Assembly: GCA_033064195.1 (NCBI GenBank)
Contig: JARBJD010000113.1
Span: 62,001-126,000 of the forward strand
Origin: Blattamonas nauphoetae
Lineage: Eukaryota; Preaxostyla; Oxymonadida
Direction: 5' to 3'
Length of the DNA: 64,000 nt
This document shows, in pieces, positions 53,455-63,612 of this stretch (position 1 is the stretch's first letter; the number at the start of each line of letters is the position of its first letter). The notes beneath the pieces are model-generated. The model was not told the DNA's origin. It did not search any database and saw only the letters and a program-made list of their open reading frames with translations. The translations under genes and the position numbers were made by a program.

Positions 53455-53865
53455 TTAGGACCATGTATCGATCTGACTCGGGTGTGGGACGACAAACAAT
53501 CTTGAGCGAGATCATGAAAGAAAGTGATAGTTATGATTTGAAAATAAAAAGAATACCGTTTTGTTATTATCTAAAGCCGTTGAAAGACTGAAAGAACACA
53601 GTGAAAGAGTCGGGGACTCTTGATCAACGATGTGTTGAACATTTATTTCGAGAAAAATGAGATGAACTAATGATAGAGATGTTGTGAATCAAAAATGACA
53701 AAAAGTCAACAATAAAGTGTCCCAGGCGGGATTCGATCCTGGGTCCGGGGAGCAAAAAGCTGTCGTGCTACCGCTCGACTAAAGGGCACTAAAAAAAAGT
53801 CGCCGACTCTTTTATTTTTTAGGGACTGGACTCGATCTTTTCAGACCGACCACTGCCCATGCCTA
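53455..53865 (-). repeat. tRNA-Lys-like end module of E2
   Basis: Same module as 39890-40347. The tRNA-like segment is 53717-53789 (73 nt): acceptor GTGCCCT against GGGACAC, anticodon loop CTTTTTG, B-box GGATCGAATCC. It keeps TTTTTGATTCACAACATCTC and a GGTATTCTTTTT stretch, but the GACTCGGTC palindrome region is shorter than in E1. Confidence 0.8.
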
Positions 53866-53890
53866 TCGTTCTCAATGAAATGATGCAAAC

Positions 53891-55961
53891 TAGGAGTGGG
53901 CAGTGGTCAGTCTGAAAACATCGAGCCCTGTCCCTAAAAAAAAGAGACGGCGACGTTTTGCTCCTGCGACCCAGGATCGAATCCCGCCAGAGTCACTTTA
54001 TTTCTCTCTTTTTGTCATTTTTGATTCACAACATCTCTATCATTCGTTCATCACATTTTTCACAAAATTAATGTGTAAGAGGTCGTGGTTCAAGAGTCCC
54101 CGAGTGAGTCTGTCCTTCCCCAACATCGGACAAAAAGTCGGCCTGACAGACCTACACCGACTCATCCACTGTGTTTTGACAACTTTCACACAGATCTTAA
54201 TAAATCCAAGATGGTATTCTTTTTCTTCTCCACACTTCTTTATCGCTTTCACTCAGGATCTATCACAAGAAACCAATTGTCCCACTGCCAGGTCAGATCA
54301 TAACATGATTCCCAACTATATCAACGATAACTCATTTTTCTTCTGCAGAGTGTCTCTTCCCTCCATCCAGAACGACAAAAAACGACGTAAATTGGAATGG
54401 AAAGGAAGAAGATGATGAAAACAATGAAACATTGTCACGTTTCCTGTTCAATCCACATGTTCTACATTCCACACCAAAACTTCCATCTCACTCATCCATC
54501 TTCTGAATACTCTTGATGTACTCACGTTTGCCCAACACAACTCTCTCGGTCGATTAGCAGGGCTCTTTGACGTCATCGGCACCGACGAAGACAAAGGAGA
54601 TGTGGACGAGGAGAGCGGAAAGCTGACCCTCTCATCAAAAGTCCTGATCGAGCTCATCGCCGAAAAGTTCACGTGAAAGCCTTCCCAATTGGCCATATTC
54701 AAGAAAATATCTCTCTTTCCAACAGAACATATGCTGTTGGGACACAAATTTTCTGCCCACATCGACATTCCGCCACGAGCACATCCTCGCCCTCCAAAAG
54801 CTATCACTCCAATATCTCCTCATGTCCGACTACCTTCTCCACAATTACACCCTCTTCCGCTACGAATCCACCCACACCATCCGTGAGGACTTGGAAGGAA
54901 TGATCGAGTTCACATCCCAAGCTCCAACCGCCCTTCCCATCGGCGGGTTCAATTTGACTGTTGTGGGCCGAGAGAAGGTGGGCAAGAGCTGCCCATCTTT
55001 CATTCTGAGTGAGTTTGATATTGGACGGTATGTCTCTGCCTGCCTTGCTCGGAGATGTGCTCATCGCATATGGCTAGCCCGAACAGTGCATCCCCACAAA
55101 TCAAACGCTGGTGTCGAGAGGGGAAGAATATGCGATGCTGGCCGAGCGGGAGAGGATTGCGGACGAGCTGAGTGGGTCACAGCTGGATGCGGTGTCGAGT
55201 GGACTGAAACGCGGTCTCACGCTGATCGACGGAGCACCAGGGACGGGAAAGACGCGAGTGGTCAGCCATATCATCTCGTCGCTCCTCACACTCCACCCGA
55301 ACGAGCGTGTGCTTATCCTCGCCCACTCCAACTCCGCCCTCAACGAGCTCTTCGAAGCCGCTCTCTCCCTCCTCGGCTAACCACGCTTTTCGAAGGAAGA
55401 CCACGTCGACAACATGTTGCTTCGTTGCCTGTGCTATCTGGAGCTGGTGAAATCGCGGGCTGAGTCGCCGTGAAGAAGGTATGGGAGATCTTCGAGCAGC
55501 TGTGGGAGGAGCGCAAGAAGGACAAGGACGACGAAACTCCACAGGTAGAGTTCACTCCCGAGCCTCTCTTCCCAACACCCACCGACGCTGTCGCCTCGTT
55601 CGCACATGCCCAGATTCTGTTTCCATGTGTCGAGCGTCTGTTCGAGTGGGTGAGGGAAGGACGGCCGTACGAGCTGTTCACAACCACAACCGACAGCACA
55701 CAGCACTTCGTCTGCCGCCAAGCGAAGGTGATTGCGATGACCACAATACACGCCTCGTTCGCGCGGGAGGATCTGGTGAAACAGGGCTTCAGTATCGACT
55801 CGATTGTGCTGGAAGGGATGAGGTCGTGTCTGGAGATCGAGTCGTTCCTCCCGCTCACTGCACAGGGTCTCTGCAAACCCTCCATCTCTCGACTCCTCAC
55901 CCGAGTCTATCCCAACCTCACCAACACAGCAAGTGTGTCACAACCACCTTTCACAATCTCC
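53891..55961. mobile_element. E3: inverted relative of E2, incomplete
   Basis: It starts TAGGAGTGGGCAGTGGTCAG and the tRNA-like end module in plus orientation (53891-54310), with part of the tRNA-like segment lost. An Aquarius-like fragment follows on the plus strand, so the order module-then-cargo is the same as in E2 but mirrored. Only 25 bp separate E2 and E3. A retroelement begins at 55962, and I could not find the hairpin end beyond it, so the right end is lost or outside. Confidence 0.55.
54440..55961 (+). pseudogene. AQR: Aquarius-like helicase fragment, copy B (E3 cargo)
   Basis: Order: HNSLGRLAGLFDVIGTDED, LALQKLSLQYLLMSDYLLHN with YTLFRYESTHTIREDLEGM, PIGGFNLTVVGREKVGKSCP, SQLDAVSSGLKRGLTLIDG with Walker A GAPGTGKT, RVLILAHSNSALNELFEA, then AKVIAMTTIHASF, GFSIDSIVLE and QGLCKPSIS. 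These match Aquarius from the beta-barrel through the RecA-like domains. Several frame breaks and internal losses are present, including most of the segment before the Walker motif. It overlaps copy A over much of its length but retains the ATPase motif that copy A lacks. It stops at the retroelement's terminal repeat. Confidence 0.82.
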
Positions 55962-56045
55962 AAGGATTTCCTTTCACTCAATCCTCTACCAAACCTGTGC
56001 CTTCAACAAGTGAGATATCCCTGGTGACGTGTAAGGAAACAATGG

Positions 56046-57248
56046 GTGGCAGATCCAATCATGACTCAGCCTAGTCAACAGTCAGTGTTAATCCAATCCG
56101 ATGCACTATCTTCGATAAATGTTAGTGCTGATCTCATCACAGAGATTACGAAACAAGTAATCAATTCCATTCCTCAATACATATCGCAAGCAACAACTCA
56201 GTCAATTGCACGACCGATCGAGACTAAAATTGGAAACACGGCAGAACAAGCTCTAGATCCCCTTTCACCGATACACTCACAAGAAAAGATCCTCAAGAGG
56301 AAACGTACTTCTCCCACTAGAACAGATCGAAGGCACCGAAATCGACCATCTAAAAATCGAAGTATAGCTGTGCATCGTCGGAATAGACGACAACAATCCA
56401 AATACGATTACACTGACAGTAGTTTCGAAGAATCCTCAGAGTCATATCAGTCGTCAACAATGATATCAGACACTTCTTCGACAGATGATGACTTGATGCG
56501 TCTAAAGGAGATTCTTCGCCACCGAAAGTCGAAATCGCACAGGACTACAAAAAGGAAGAAGAGTTCCCATCGAAATTTGAGCACATCGACACGATCATCA
56601 TGCAGCGATCGGCGACACAGACGAAGTGGAATCTCCAGCCGACAAAGACAGGAAATGCTAAAGAAACAACTTTTCAAAGATATGAAGAAGCAAGAACCAT
56701 CTTTTACTAAGAATTGGCTGCAAACAACATTGCCAAATCAGCAACGTGATTTGACAAATTCACATACGTCTCAGATCAAGAATTTGTTGGGAATTCCCAC
56801 AGAAATAGCTGCAAACCGTGCGATAATCACAGAGGCGCAGAGAATACAAGATCAGGCCTTGATGACAGCAACACATTCAACCTTTTCGTCGATCGGACAC
56901 ATGGCCCAAGTTTATGATATGGTCACACATGGAGAGCCGCCAAAACACATCCTGCCAATTATCACGAAGGGTATCTTGGATGCTGCGGACTCTGCAGCCT
57001 GCAGCCATCTTGGCCGATACGTTACACCGGTCAATGCGGGACAGGTCGCTTTCACTTTGGGGCTCACTCAACCAGCGACAGCCCCCAATGATCTGCTTCT
57101 ACCTCCCAATCAATCTCCAGGGTTCACTCAGTCCAATAATCCACAACAACAGTTTAGTCAAAATTCTTTCTCTCAACAAGGGGGGTCAGTCCGCCTCCCG
57201 ACTCAACCCAAGGGACAACGCAACAGATTCTACCCCAAACGACATTAA
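56046..57248 (+). CDS. Capsid-like (Gag-like) part of the DIRS element
   Basis: A 400-codon frame. An N-terminal helical region (SADLITEITKQVINSIPQYI) is followed by an Arg/Ser-rich basic middle (KRKRTSPTRTDRRHRNRPSK), a conserved-looking C-terminal half and a Gln/Asn/Pro-rich tail. The position and charge pattern fit the first coding part of DIRS elements. No zinc knuckle is evident. Assignment is by position. Confidence 0.65.
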   Translation: MADPIMTQPSQQSVLIQSDALSSINVSADLITEITKQVINSIPQYISQATTQSIARPIETKIGNTAEQALDPLSPIHSQEKILKRKRTSPTRTDRRHRNRPSKNRSIAVHRRNRRQQSKYDYTDSSFEESSESYQSSTMISDTSSTDDDLMRLKEILRHRKSKSHRTTKRKKSSHRNLSTSTRSSCSDRRHRRSGISSRQRQEMLKKQLFKDMKKQEPSFTKNWLQTTLPNQQRDLTNSHTSQIKNLLGIPTEIAANRAIITEAQRIQDQALMTATHSTFSSIGHMAQVYDMVTHGEPPKHILPIITKGILDAADSAACSHLGRYVTPVNAGQVAFTLGLTQPATAPNDLLLPPNQSPGFTQSNNPQQQFSQNSFSQQGGSVRLPTQPKGQRNRFYPKRH

Positions 57249-57292
57249 CACAACCATCCAGTCGACCAGTTCCGGAGAGGCTGAGGGATGCC

Positions 57293-58762
57293 TTGGCGAG
57301 ATGGGAGGAGATAGGCGGGAAGGAGAGGGTGTTAGCAGGGGCAATGTGGGAGTGGATCAGTCCAGAGTCCCCGCAGAAGTTGCAAGAACTCCCGTGGTCT
57401 CCTCCATTCAAGGGCAATGTGGAGGAGACGGCGGCTTTTCATTCACTCTTGTTGGAAGAGATCCAGACGGGTGTGGTTGTTCCTGTCCCACAAACGGAAG
57501 TCACCCTCTCTCTTCATACCTTCCTTGTCCCGAAAACGGGGGGGAGATGGCGGAAGATCTTGAATGCGACGGCACTCAACAAGGAACTGAAGGTCGAGCA
57601 TTTCAAAATGGAAGATGTAAAAACAGCGACCTCTTTCATCAATGGAGGAGAATGGATGACGAGTATAGACCTGAAGAATGCATATCAACATGTCTTGGTG
57701 CCTCCACAACTCAGGAAGTATCTCTGCTTCGAGTTCGAGAAGCAGTTTTATCAATACGTGGGAATGCCGTTCGGGTTGTCGACTGCTCCGCGAACGTTTA
57801 CGAAGATTATGCGTTGTGCTGTGAAACATCTCCGCCACATTCTCCAGATTCCGATAATCTTCTATCTAGACGACATTCTCCTCATCTCGCAAACGATGGA
57901 GTCGGCAAGGGTCAATACAGAAAGAGCGATGGAAACCCTGACAAACTTGGGTTTTCAGATTGCCGTCAGCAAGTGTCAGACAGTCCCGTCCCAATCAATC
58001 GAATTCTTGGGATGGTCGATCGACGCGGTTACACAATCGATCTCAATCACCTCGTCTCGACGCTCCAAACTCCTCCATCAATTGCGGATGACCAAGGCAA
58101 TCATCCTACATCGAGAATCAATCAGAGTGAGGGACTTGGCAGCTCTGATCGGTCGTCTCAACTTCCTTCGAACGGTCATTCCAGCTGCGAGCCTCAACCT
58201 GCAGAAATTAAACCAATGGAAAGACATGGGTGCCAGGCAGGGTGGATGGGAAGCGAAGGTCCAGCTCAACCGTCTCCACCTGGGAGAGATCACCTTCTGG
58301 GCTTCAGCGATAGAACGGAACACTCCTCACTCCTTCCGTCAAGTCACACCCACAGCATCTCTCACCACAGATGCGAGCCCATGGGGCTGGGGATGTGTGC
58401 TCACGATTGGGGAGGAGACAACTCTCTTCCATGGAGTCTGGACCGAACAGCAGAAGGTTCAGACGTCCAATTGGAAAGAAACGGCAGCGATTCGTTTCTC
58501 CCTAATCAAAGCGACCATGCTCCTCAAGCAGAAGGATGTGCGGGCAATCACAGTTCACAGCGACAATACGACGGCCGTTCAAAATGTGAAGAAGCAGAGA
58601 GCCACCTCATCCCTTGTTCAGATCACGAATCAAACTCTTCAAACAATCAGATCGAGTGGGATGATTCTGGCCGACATCCAACACATTGCGGGAGTGAAGA
58701 ATACAGTAGCGGATGCTCTGTCAAGGCTCCACCCTCTTGCGGAGTTCATGCTGACCCTCTAG
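57293..58762 (+). CDS. Reverse transcriptase / RNase H part of the DIRS element
   Basis: A 489-codon frame. RT palm motifs are seen in order: SIDLKNAYQHV, MPFGLSTAPRTF and the catalytic YLDDIL. FLGWSID follows, then RNase H motifs TDASPWGWG, the ETAAIRF helix, HSDNTTAV and VADALSR. This arrangement is typical of DIRS/Ty3-related enzymes. A second long open frame overlaps it on the same strand (56914-59223); DIRS coding parts commonly overlap. Confidence 0.88.
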   Translation: MARWEEIGGKERVLAGAMWEWISPESPQKLQELPWSPPFKGNVEETAAFHSLLLEEIQTGVVVPVPQTEVTLSLHTFLVPKTGGRWRKILNATALNKELKVEHFKMEDVKTATSFINGGEWMTSIDLKNAYQHVLVPPQLRKYLCFEFEKQFYQYVGMPFGLSTAPRTFTKIMRCAVKHLRHILQIPIIFYLDDILLISQTMESARVNTERAMETLTNLGFQIAVSKCQTVPSQSIEFLGWSIDAVTQSISITSSRRSKLLHQLRMTKAIILHRESIRVRDLAALIGRLNFLRTVIPAASLNLQKLNQWKDMGARQGGWEAKVQLNRLHLGEITFWASAIERNTPHSFRQVTPTASLTTDASPWGWGCVLTIGEETTLFHGVWTEQQKVQTSNWKETAAIRFSLIKATMLLKQKDVRAITVHSDNTTAVQNVKKQRATSSLVQITNQTLQTIRSSGMILADIQHIAGVKNTVADALSRLHPLAEFMLTL

Positions 58763-58784
58763 CGCTTCAGGTATTGAAAGATCG

Positions 58785-60242
58785 ATGGTCTTACGTTCCT
58801 CTGATCGATCTCTTCGCCACAGATCAGAACAGACAATGTCACAAATACTTCTCGCTGAGACCGGAAGAGCACTCAGCTGGCGTGAATGCCCTCGTCGTCA
58901 ACTGGACAGGGATGATACAACCTCTCTGTCATCCTCCGATTCTCCTCATTCCACGAGTTCTGAAGAAGCTGAGGGAGGAACCAGTGAAGAAGGGAGTCCT
59001 CATCACTCCGGACTGGAGCAATCAAACTTGGTCTCCTCTCCTATCTCTGGTGGAGTTGGACAGCATCGTTCTCGGACCATACTCCACGATGACAGTGAAT
59101 ACGGATCCGACATCGGAGGCGAGCCTCCCCCCAGGGAATGTACGAGCATCTCTGGTGGGGGAGAGAACCTGGAGGGGAGAGACTTCTTCAGAAGTCTGTG
59201 TGATGAGGGAAGAATCCCAATGAATGTCCGAAATGTGGAAGAAGACGCATACAAACACAAGGGCCCTTGGATGCGGGCTTGGAAGTTATTCAAACAATAT
59301 TGCGAGAAGTTCAATCATTCTGTTTCCTTCATTGTTGCCAAGTCAACAAACATTGAACAACTTCTTTGCAGTTTCGTCGCAGATCTTGCCGAGCGGTTCC
59401 CACCTCCGAACCAACTCCCTCACACAGCAGTTCCGAAAGTCGTCAGATCATTAGGCCTCTTCCACCCAACACTGCACAACGACAGGTCACACCTGAATTC
59501 TTTCAGACAGGTTCTTGCAAAGAGTCACCCAAAGAACAAGTCAAAACGTCACTACACCGTAATGTGGAATATTGATCTGCTCCTGAACTGGGCACAGAAA
59601 ACAAATGAATTAGCCAGCGAAGATCCAGAGGTCCAGCAGATGAGAGCGTTGTCTCTCCTCCTTGCAACGACGTGCTGTCGCCGTGCAGAGATTGTCAACC
59701 TTCGATGGAGGGACGTTGACTTCCATGAATCATCGGACTTCATTCCAACGTCATTTGCGACGGTGACAATCAGGGCAAAACAGAATCAATTGCAGGACGA
59801 CATCAGATTTGTTCGAGACGAAGGGGATGAATCATTCTCAGCCTTTCGAGCATTGATCGCACATAAGAGAAACATCGAGCGAGTCATTGCAGAGTCGGTT
59901 GACACAGACATTGCGAATTGCAAGATATGGTATGATTTCAGGAAAGGCGTTCCACTGAAGATGCCGGCCATTGCGTCCATTCTAAAAAGTGTGCTGAAAG
60001 AGATCGGTGTCCCTGGTTCTTACGGACCATACACGGTCAAGCATGCAGCGGTGAGCCACCTCAGGCGTGTGGCCAAGGTTCCGCTGGAAGTAGTCAATAG
60101 CCATGTGGGTTGGTCTCTCACTTCGACAATTGCAGACGTCTACTACTCTGCTCCAATCCTGATTGGAACTGGAGTACCCACACTCGCAGAGAGTTGGTGG
60201 CTGCCCTTACGGGTTCACGGCCTTCCAACTGTATCGAACTAG
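58785..60242 (+). CDS. Tyrosine recombinase part of the DIRS element
   Basis: A 485-codon frame. The C-terminal half has tyrosine-recombinase features: LLLATTCCRRAEIVNLRWRD (first catalytic Arg region), YTVKHAAVSHLRR (His/Arg box), VNSHVGW and the nucleophile region TIADVYYS. The N-terminal ~150 residues are Ser/Glu-rich. The enzyme would integrate the circular DNA form. Confidence 0.85.
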   Translation: MVLRSSDRSLRHRSEQTMSQILLAETGRALSWRECPRRQLDRDDTTSLSSSDSPHSTSSEEAEGGTSEEGSPHHSGLEQSNLVSSPISGGVGQHRSRTILHDDSEYGSDIGGEPPPRECTSISGGGENLEGRDFFRSLCDEGRIPMNVRNVEEDAYKHKGPWMRAWKLFKQYCEKFNHSVSFIVAKSTNIEQLLCSFVADLAERFPPPNQLPHTAVPKVVRSLGLFHPTLHNDRSHLNSFRQVLAKSHPKNKSKRHYTVMWNIDLLLNWAQKTNELASEDPEVQQMRALSLLLATTCCRRAEIVNLRWRDVDFHESSDFIPTSFATVTIRAKQNQLQDDIRFVRDEGDESFSAFRALIAHKRNIERVIAESVDTDIANCKIWYDFRKGVPLKMPAIASILKSVLKEIGVPGSYGPYTVKHAAVSHLRRVAKVPLEVVNSHVGWSLTSTIADVYYSAPILIGTGVPTLAESWWLPLRVHGLPTVSN

Positions 60243-60380
60243 CTGTACAGGAGAAAGAATCAAGACATCCTTCTCTTCTTTTTCATTTTCAATGATTCTT
60301 CTCCCTTCTTTTAGGTCCCTTTCAACTCTCACTTGTTGAAGGCACAGGTTTGGTAGAGGATTGAGTGAAAGGAAATCCTT

Positions 60381-60989
60381 CTACAACAAACCAGTGCCCT
60401 TCAACTAAGAACGCAGCCACACAACTGGGGCTCGTTCGGGGGGACTCTTGTTTTATGTCGCGGAGCGACTCTGAATATACCTTTTGGTTCTTTTACACTT
60501 CATTAGTCACTTTTGACCTCTCGTTTGTCCAGTTTTTGTTCCTCGTTGAGGATTTCTGGACGAGAGACATCGTTCTCTCTTTTTGCCCTTCAACTGCCCC
60601 CACTTGGGCAAACCAACATCGTGACTCTTCAGTCCTAGGCATGGCTGACCGGCACTGACCGGTCAGTTTTCACCGAAAAGTACTGACGGTCACTGACCGG
60701 AGAAATTTCTGAACCCATAGTCGAGAGATATCGTTTCTCCGAAGTGGTTTCCAAAACAACCGAAATTCGAATCATTAACCAAAGAATCCTTGAATTTCCT
60801 TCGGATATGCCACAATTGATTTATTATCATTGCACTTCAGCTCTATCACTCTTATTTTCGGAGAGTAATTCCTCAAATGTTCAGAAAAAACAGTTACGGG
60901 CACAAGATCGAGCTTAACATCCTCTCTCAATAAAAAAGTGATAGCTGCCATATTGGATCAGTTCCTCGCTTATATTTGTCTTGCTTTGA
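60381..60989. other. Non-coding, with a TAGGCATGG palindromic end
   Basis: The first ~250 bp (CCTTCAACT repeated at about 60401 and 60589) may still belong to the 3' end of the DIRS element. At 60637 TAGGCATGGCTGACCGG begins a palindrome, CTGACCGGcaCTGACCGGTCAG in two pieces, whose first nine bases equal the E1/E2 terminus. No matching right end was found downstream. Confidence 0.45.
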
Positions 60990-63612
60990 GTTGAGTGGAC
61001 GAGATCTGAACAATCCACTTCAGGCTGTCGAGGAGAGAGTCGATCCTCCATTCCGAACGAACAGAGATGATGTCCGTTGTGTGGTTGAGTGAGTCAGTGC
61101 CGTTCCTGATTCTATCTTCAGAGTCCCAGATGTCACATCGAAGAGCGAGGAGGAAGGGGACACCAATTTCATCGTGTTCGTCCCACTCAGTTCCAACAGC
61201 CCTCCCGAAACCGATCCAAACACGGCAGGAATGTCTGCATCTCCATTCCTGATTGTTCAACCAGAAACCACAATCTTCCCCAACGACACTGAAATGGCTG
61301 GTTTGGTCTGCGAAGAGGCGAAGAGGATGGTTAGCGAGGAGAGAGTCAGGACAGATTCGGCTGAGGATGTTGTGAACTGACCCGTCTTCGAGAGTGTGAT
61401 TGTGTTTCCAGTGATCATCGCTTTGTGTCCACCACACGAAAACGGCGTCGATTGGTCAAGAGCAGTTTGGAGTTCGAGCGTGATCGGATTCAGCTTTCCT
61501 TCCGTTTTCGAGTCATTCGCTGCTAGTCGGGTCTGAACAAGATCGATTGACGAGCAAGGATTCACAGAGAAGCCACATAGCTCCCCATCGGACCCACTCG
61601 AACTTGCGAATCCTGTCGATCTCACATCAGCCAGGAACAGCACAAGAGGAATATCGTCTGACGAGTTCACTGTGTTCCATCCTCGATGCATGTCCACCGG
61701 CGCTGCCGTTGGAGTGAGTGGGAAAGGCGAGAGGAATGTCATGCTTGTTTTGGTGATGGCTGAGGCCAGTGACTGTGCTTCCACAAACACTGCAGATCCA
61801 CTCATAATCGCTGAGCATGATTCGAATGACGTCCCTGCTTCAACAGCGAATGAACCTGTCGATGAGAGCACAATCGACAAAGCTCCTCCCTTCCCAGACG
61901 ACGAATACAATTTGAATGTCGTGTCTGCAACCGTCAGTTTCGATCCTGCTCCCAGCTGAGCCAGAATCACTCCTCCATCTCCCTCCGACGACACCGACTC
62001 GAACGAGCAGTTTGTAATTGACACAATCTGGTTGTTGTTTCCATTTGTGCTCAGGAACGCCCCTCCTCCACTTTCTGTCTGCCAGAGATCGTTTTGAATT
62101 CACAGCCAGTAGACACATACATTGTCGATGCTCCTTCCATTGTGATCATACTTGCCGAGGTCAATGTGAGCGACGACAACGCAATAGTGCTCAATTCAAT
62201 GTTCCCTCCCGTTTGAGTGAGAAGAGATGACGACGACGAGAAGCGAACAGCGAAATCGAACACGGTTCCTGATAGTGCGAGTCTCCCTCCTTCAATCTTG
62301 AACAGCGACGCCGTGTGAGCGGCTGAGGGAGGGTCGTGATTGTCACTGTGCTGGAGAGGGTCAGTGTGCTTCCTTTCACAACGAGCAGAGACTGTGAGAG
62401 CGATGAGGGAAGTGTGATGTCAATCGACGACAAAGTGAGTGAGCCAACTTCCACAATTATCTGTCCATCAGATTCAAAAGCAGTGATGCCTCAGAAGACG
62501 AAGAGATCGACGCACCTGTCTCAGGGCATTCGAGAAGAGTTGAGAGAGTGATGTTTGAGCCCAGGCTGATTTCGGTCTTCGTGTGAGTGAGCAGCGAGAA
62601 GGCGAAATCGAGTGACGAGCAAGGAAGACGCTCCTGACCACACTTTCCATGATCCCAGAACCCTTCCGACATAAACACAGCTCCATTCGTGTGTGGATAC
62701 AAATGATACCCAAGCGGTCCGATGTTCGTCGTGTTTATCGAATCTGACCAAAAACTTGCTCCAACTGAGCTTTAGTCATCGTGGTGTTCGTCCCAATCAG
62801 ACTCGTCCAATCATCAGAAATGACAGCTCCCACAACTTGTCCCTCCAGAAACACTTCATGACTTCCAGTCATCCCAGCTGTGCTGATCGACACACTCTTC
62901 ATCACAACATCCCCAGACGAGAACGATTCGCGAGAGATGAAAACACTCTTCAGCGACAGTATCCACGCTCCACTCATCTTGACGAAGCTGCTGGTTCCAG
63001 AGAATGAAGGAGGGACGAATTCGACGCATTCGGGACGAAGAGATCCACCTTTCACATCGAAGAACGACTTCTGCCGAGATACTCCAATCTGTGAAGCTGT
63101 TTCTGTGAAGCCGAGTGAGGTGAGCGAGAGAGAGCCATCAGTAAGATGAGCAAAGCTCTGAGCGGTCGATTGCATGACCATCAGCGAACGTGCTGAACCC
63201 AACCCAGTGACAGTGATGGTCTTCTTGCTGGTGATGGAGAGAGCGATTGACACCCGACACTTGTTGACCAGCAGAACTGCTCGTCTGTTCCATCTTCTGG
63301 GTCGATTGGGATGGACGCTGCGTGAGGGAGAAAGACAGTTGATATGTCTCCATTGACTGAAGAACGCGGTGATGAACAGACGCTGAACGACGACGCGATG
63401 GGAGTGGTGAGGGAGACACTCGACGATGAATCGATGAAGAGCGACGAGGCCGACTGCCCAGCACAGTTTTCGAAGAGAAGACCAGAGAGGGCCAGAGTGT
63501 CGCAGGATGTGATTGAGAGTGCGACAGACATCGAGACAGATTGAACAACTGCTTGTTTCATCTGTCGTGACTCTTCTTCTGCTGCAGGTTTTTCCTCTAT
63601 TGCTTCTTTCAC
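60990..63612 (-). pseudogene. Decayed beta-helix surface-protein gene
   Basis: Minus-strand frames in sequence (63612-63181, 63253-62735, 62702-62457, 62263-62051, 62024-61257, 61223-61020) have the beta-helix character of the array proteins. Examples: ALSGLLFENCAGQSASSLFI, GSLSLTSLGFTETASQ, GNIELSTIALSSLTLTSASM, ADTTFKLYSSSGKGGALSIV and CGFSVNPCSSIDLVQTRL. The last matches CGFPSNPCQSI of the array copies, so the families are related though diverged. At least five frame changes occur and no signal peptide or membrane helix remains in the window. Confidence 0.65.

Larger units (their letters stand above)
50879..53865. mobile_element. E2: hAT-like gene-carrying element, 3.0 kb, perfect 8-bp duplication
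   Basis: The left end is TAGGCATGGGCAG plus GGTCGGTC hairpin, matching E1. The right end on the minus strand is TAGGCATGGGCAGTGGTCGG followed by the tRNA-Lys-like module. TCGTTCTC stands immediately outside both ends (50871-50878 and 53866-53873). The cargo is a broken Aquarius-like helicase gene on the minus strand, in the same orientation relative to the ends as the cysteine-rich gene in E1. No transposase inside. The perfect duplication suggests relatively recent insertion, although the cargo is already broken. Confidence 0.82.
55962..60380 (+). mobile_element. DIRS-type tyrosine-recombinase retroelement
   Basis: A 54-bp inverted terminal repeat (55962-56015 and 60327-60380, beginning AAGGATTTCCTTTCACTC) encloses three coding parts in DIRS order: a capsid-like protein, reverse transcriptase with RNase H, and a tyrosine recombinase. 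DIRS elements integrate with a recombinase instead of an integrase and commonly have inverted terminal repeats and overlapping frames. The element looks nearly whole. It lies inside the Aquarius copy B fragment and so is younger than E3. The similar repeat ends suggest a fairly young insertion. Confidence 0.85.

Noticed and set aside
40200-53789. Functional tRNA-Lys genes at 40200-40272 and 53717-53789
   Set aside because: The D-arm pairs poorly, an acceptor position is mismatched in both, and each copy sits at the same place in a repeated end module. Treated as tRNA-derived.
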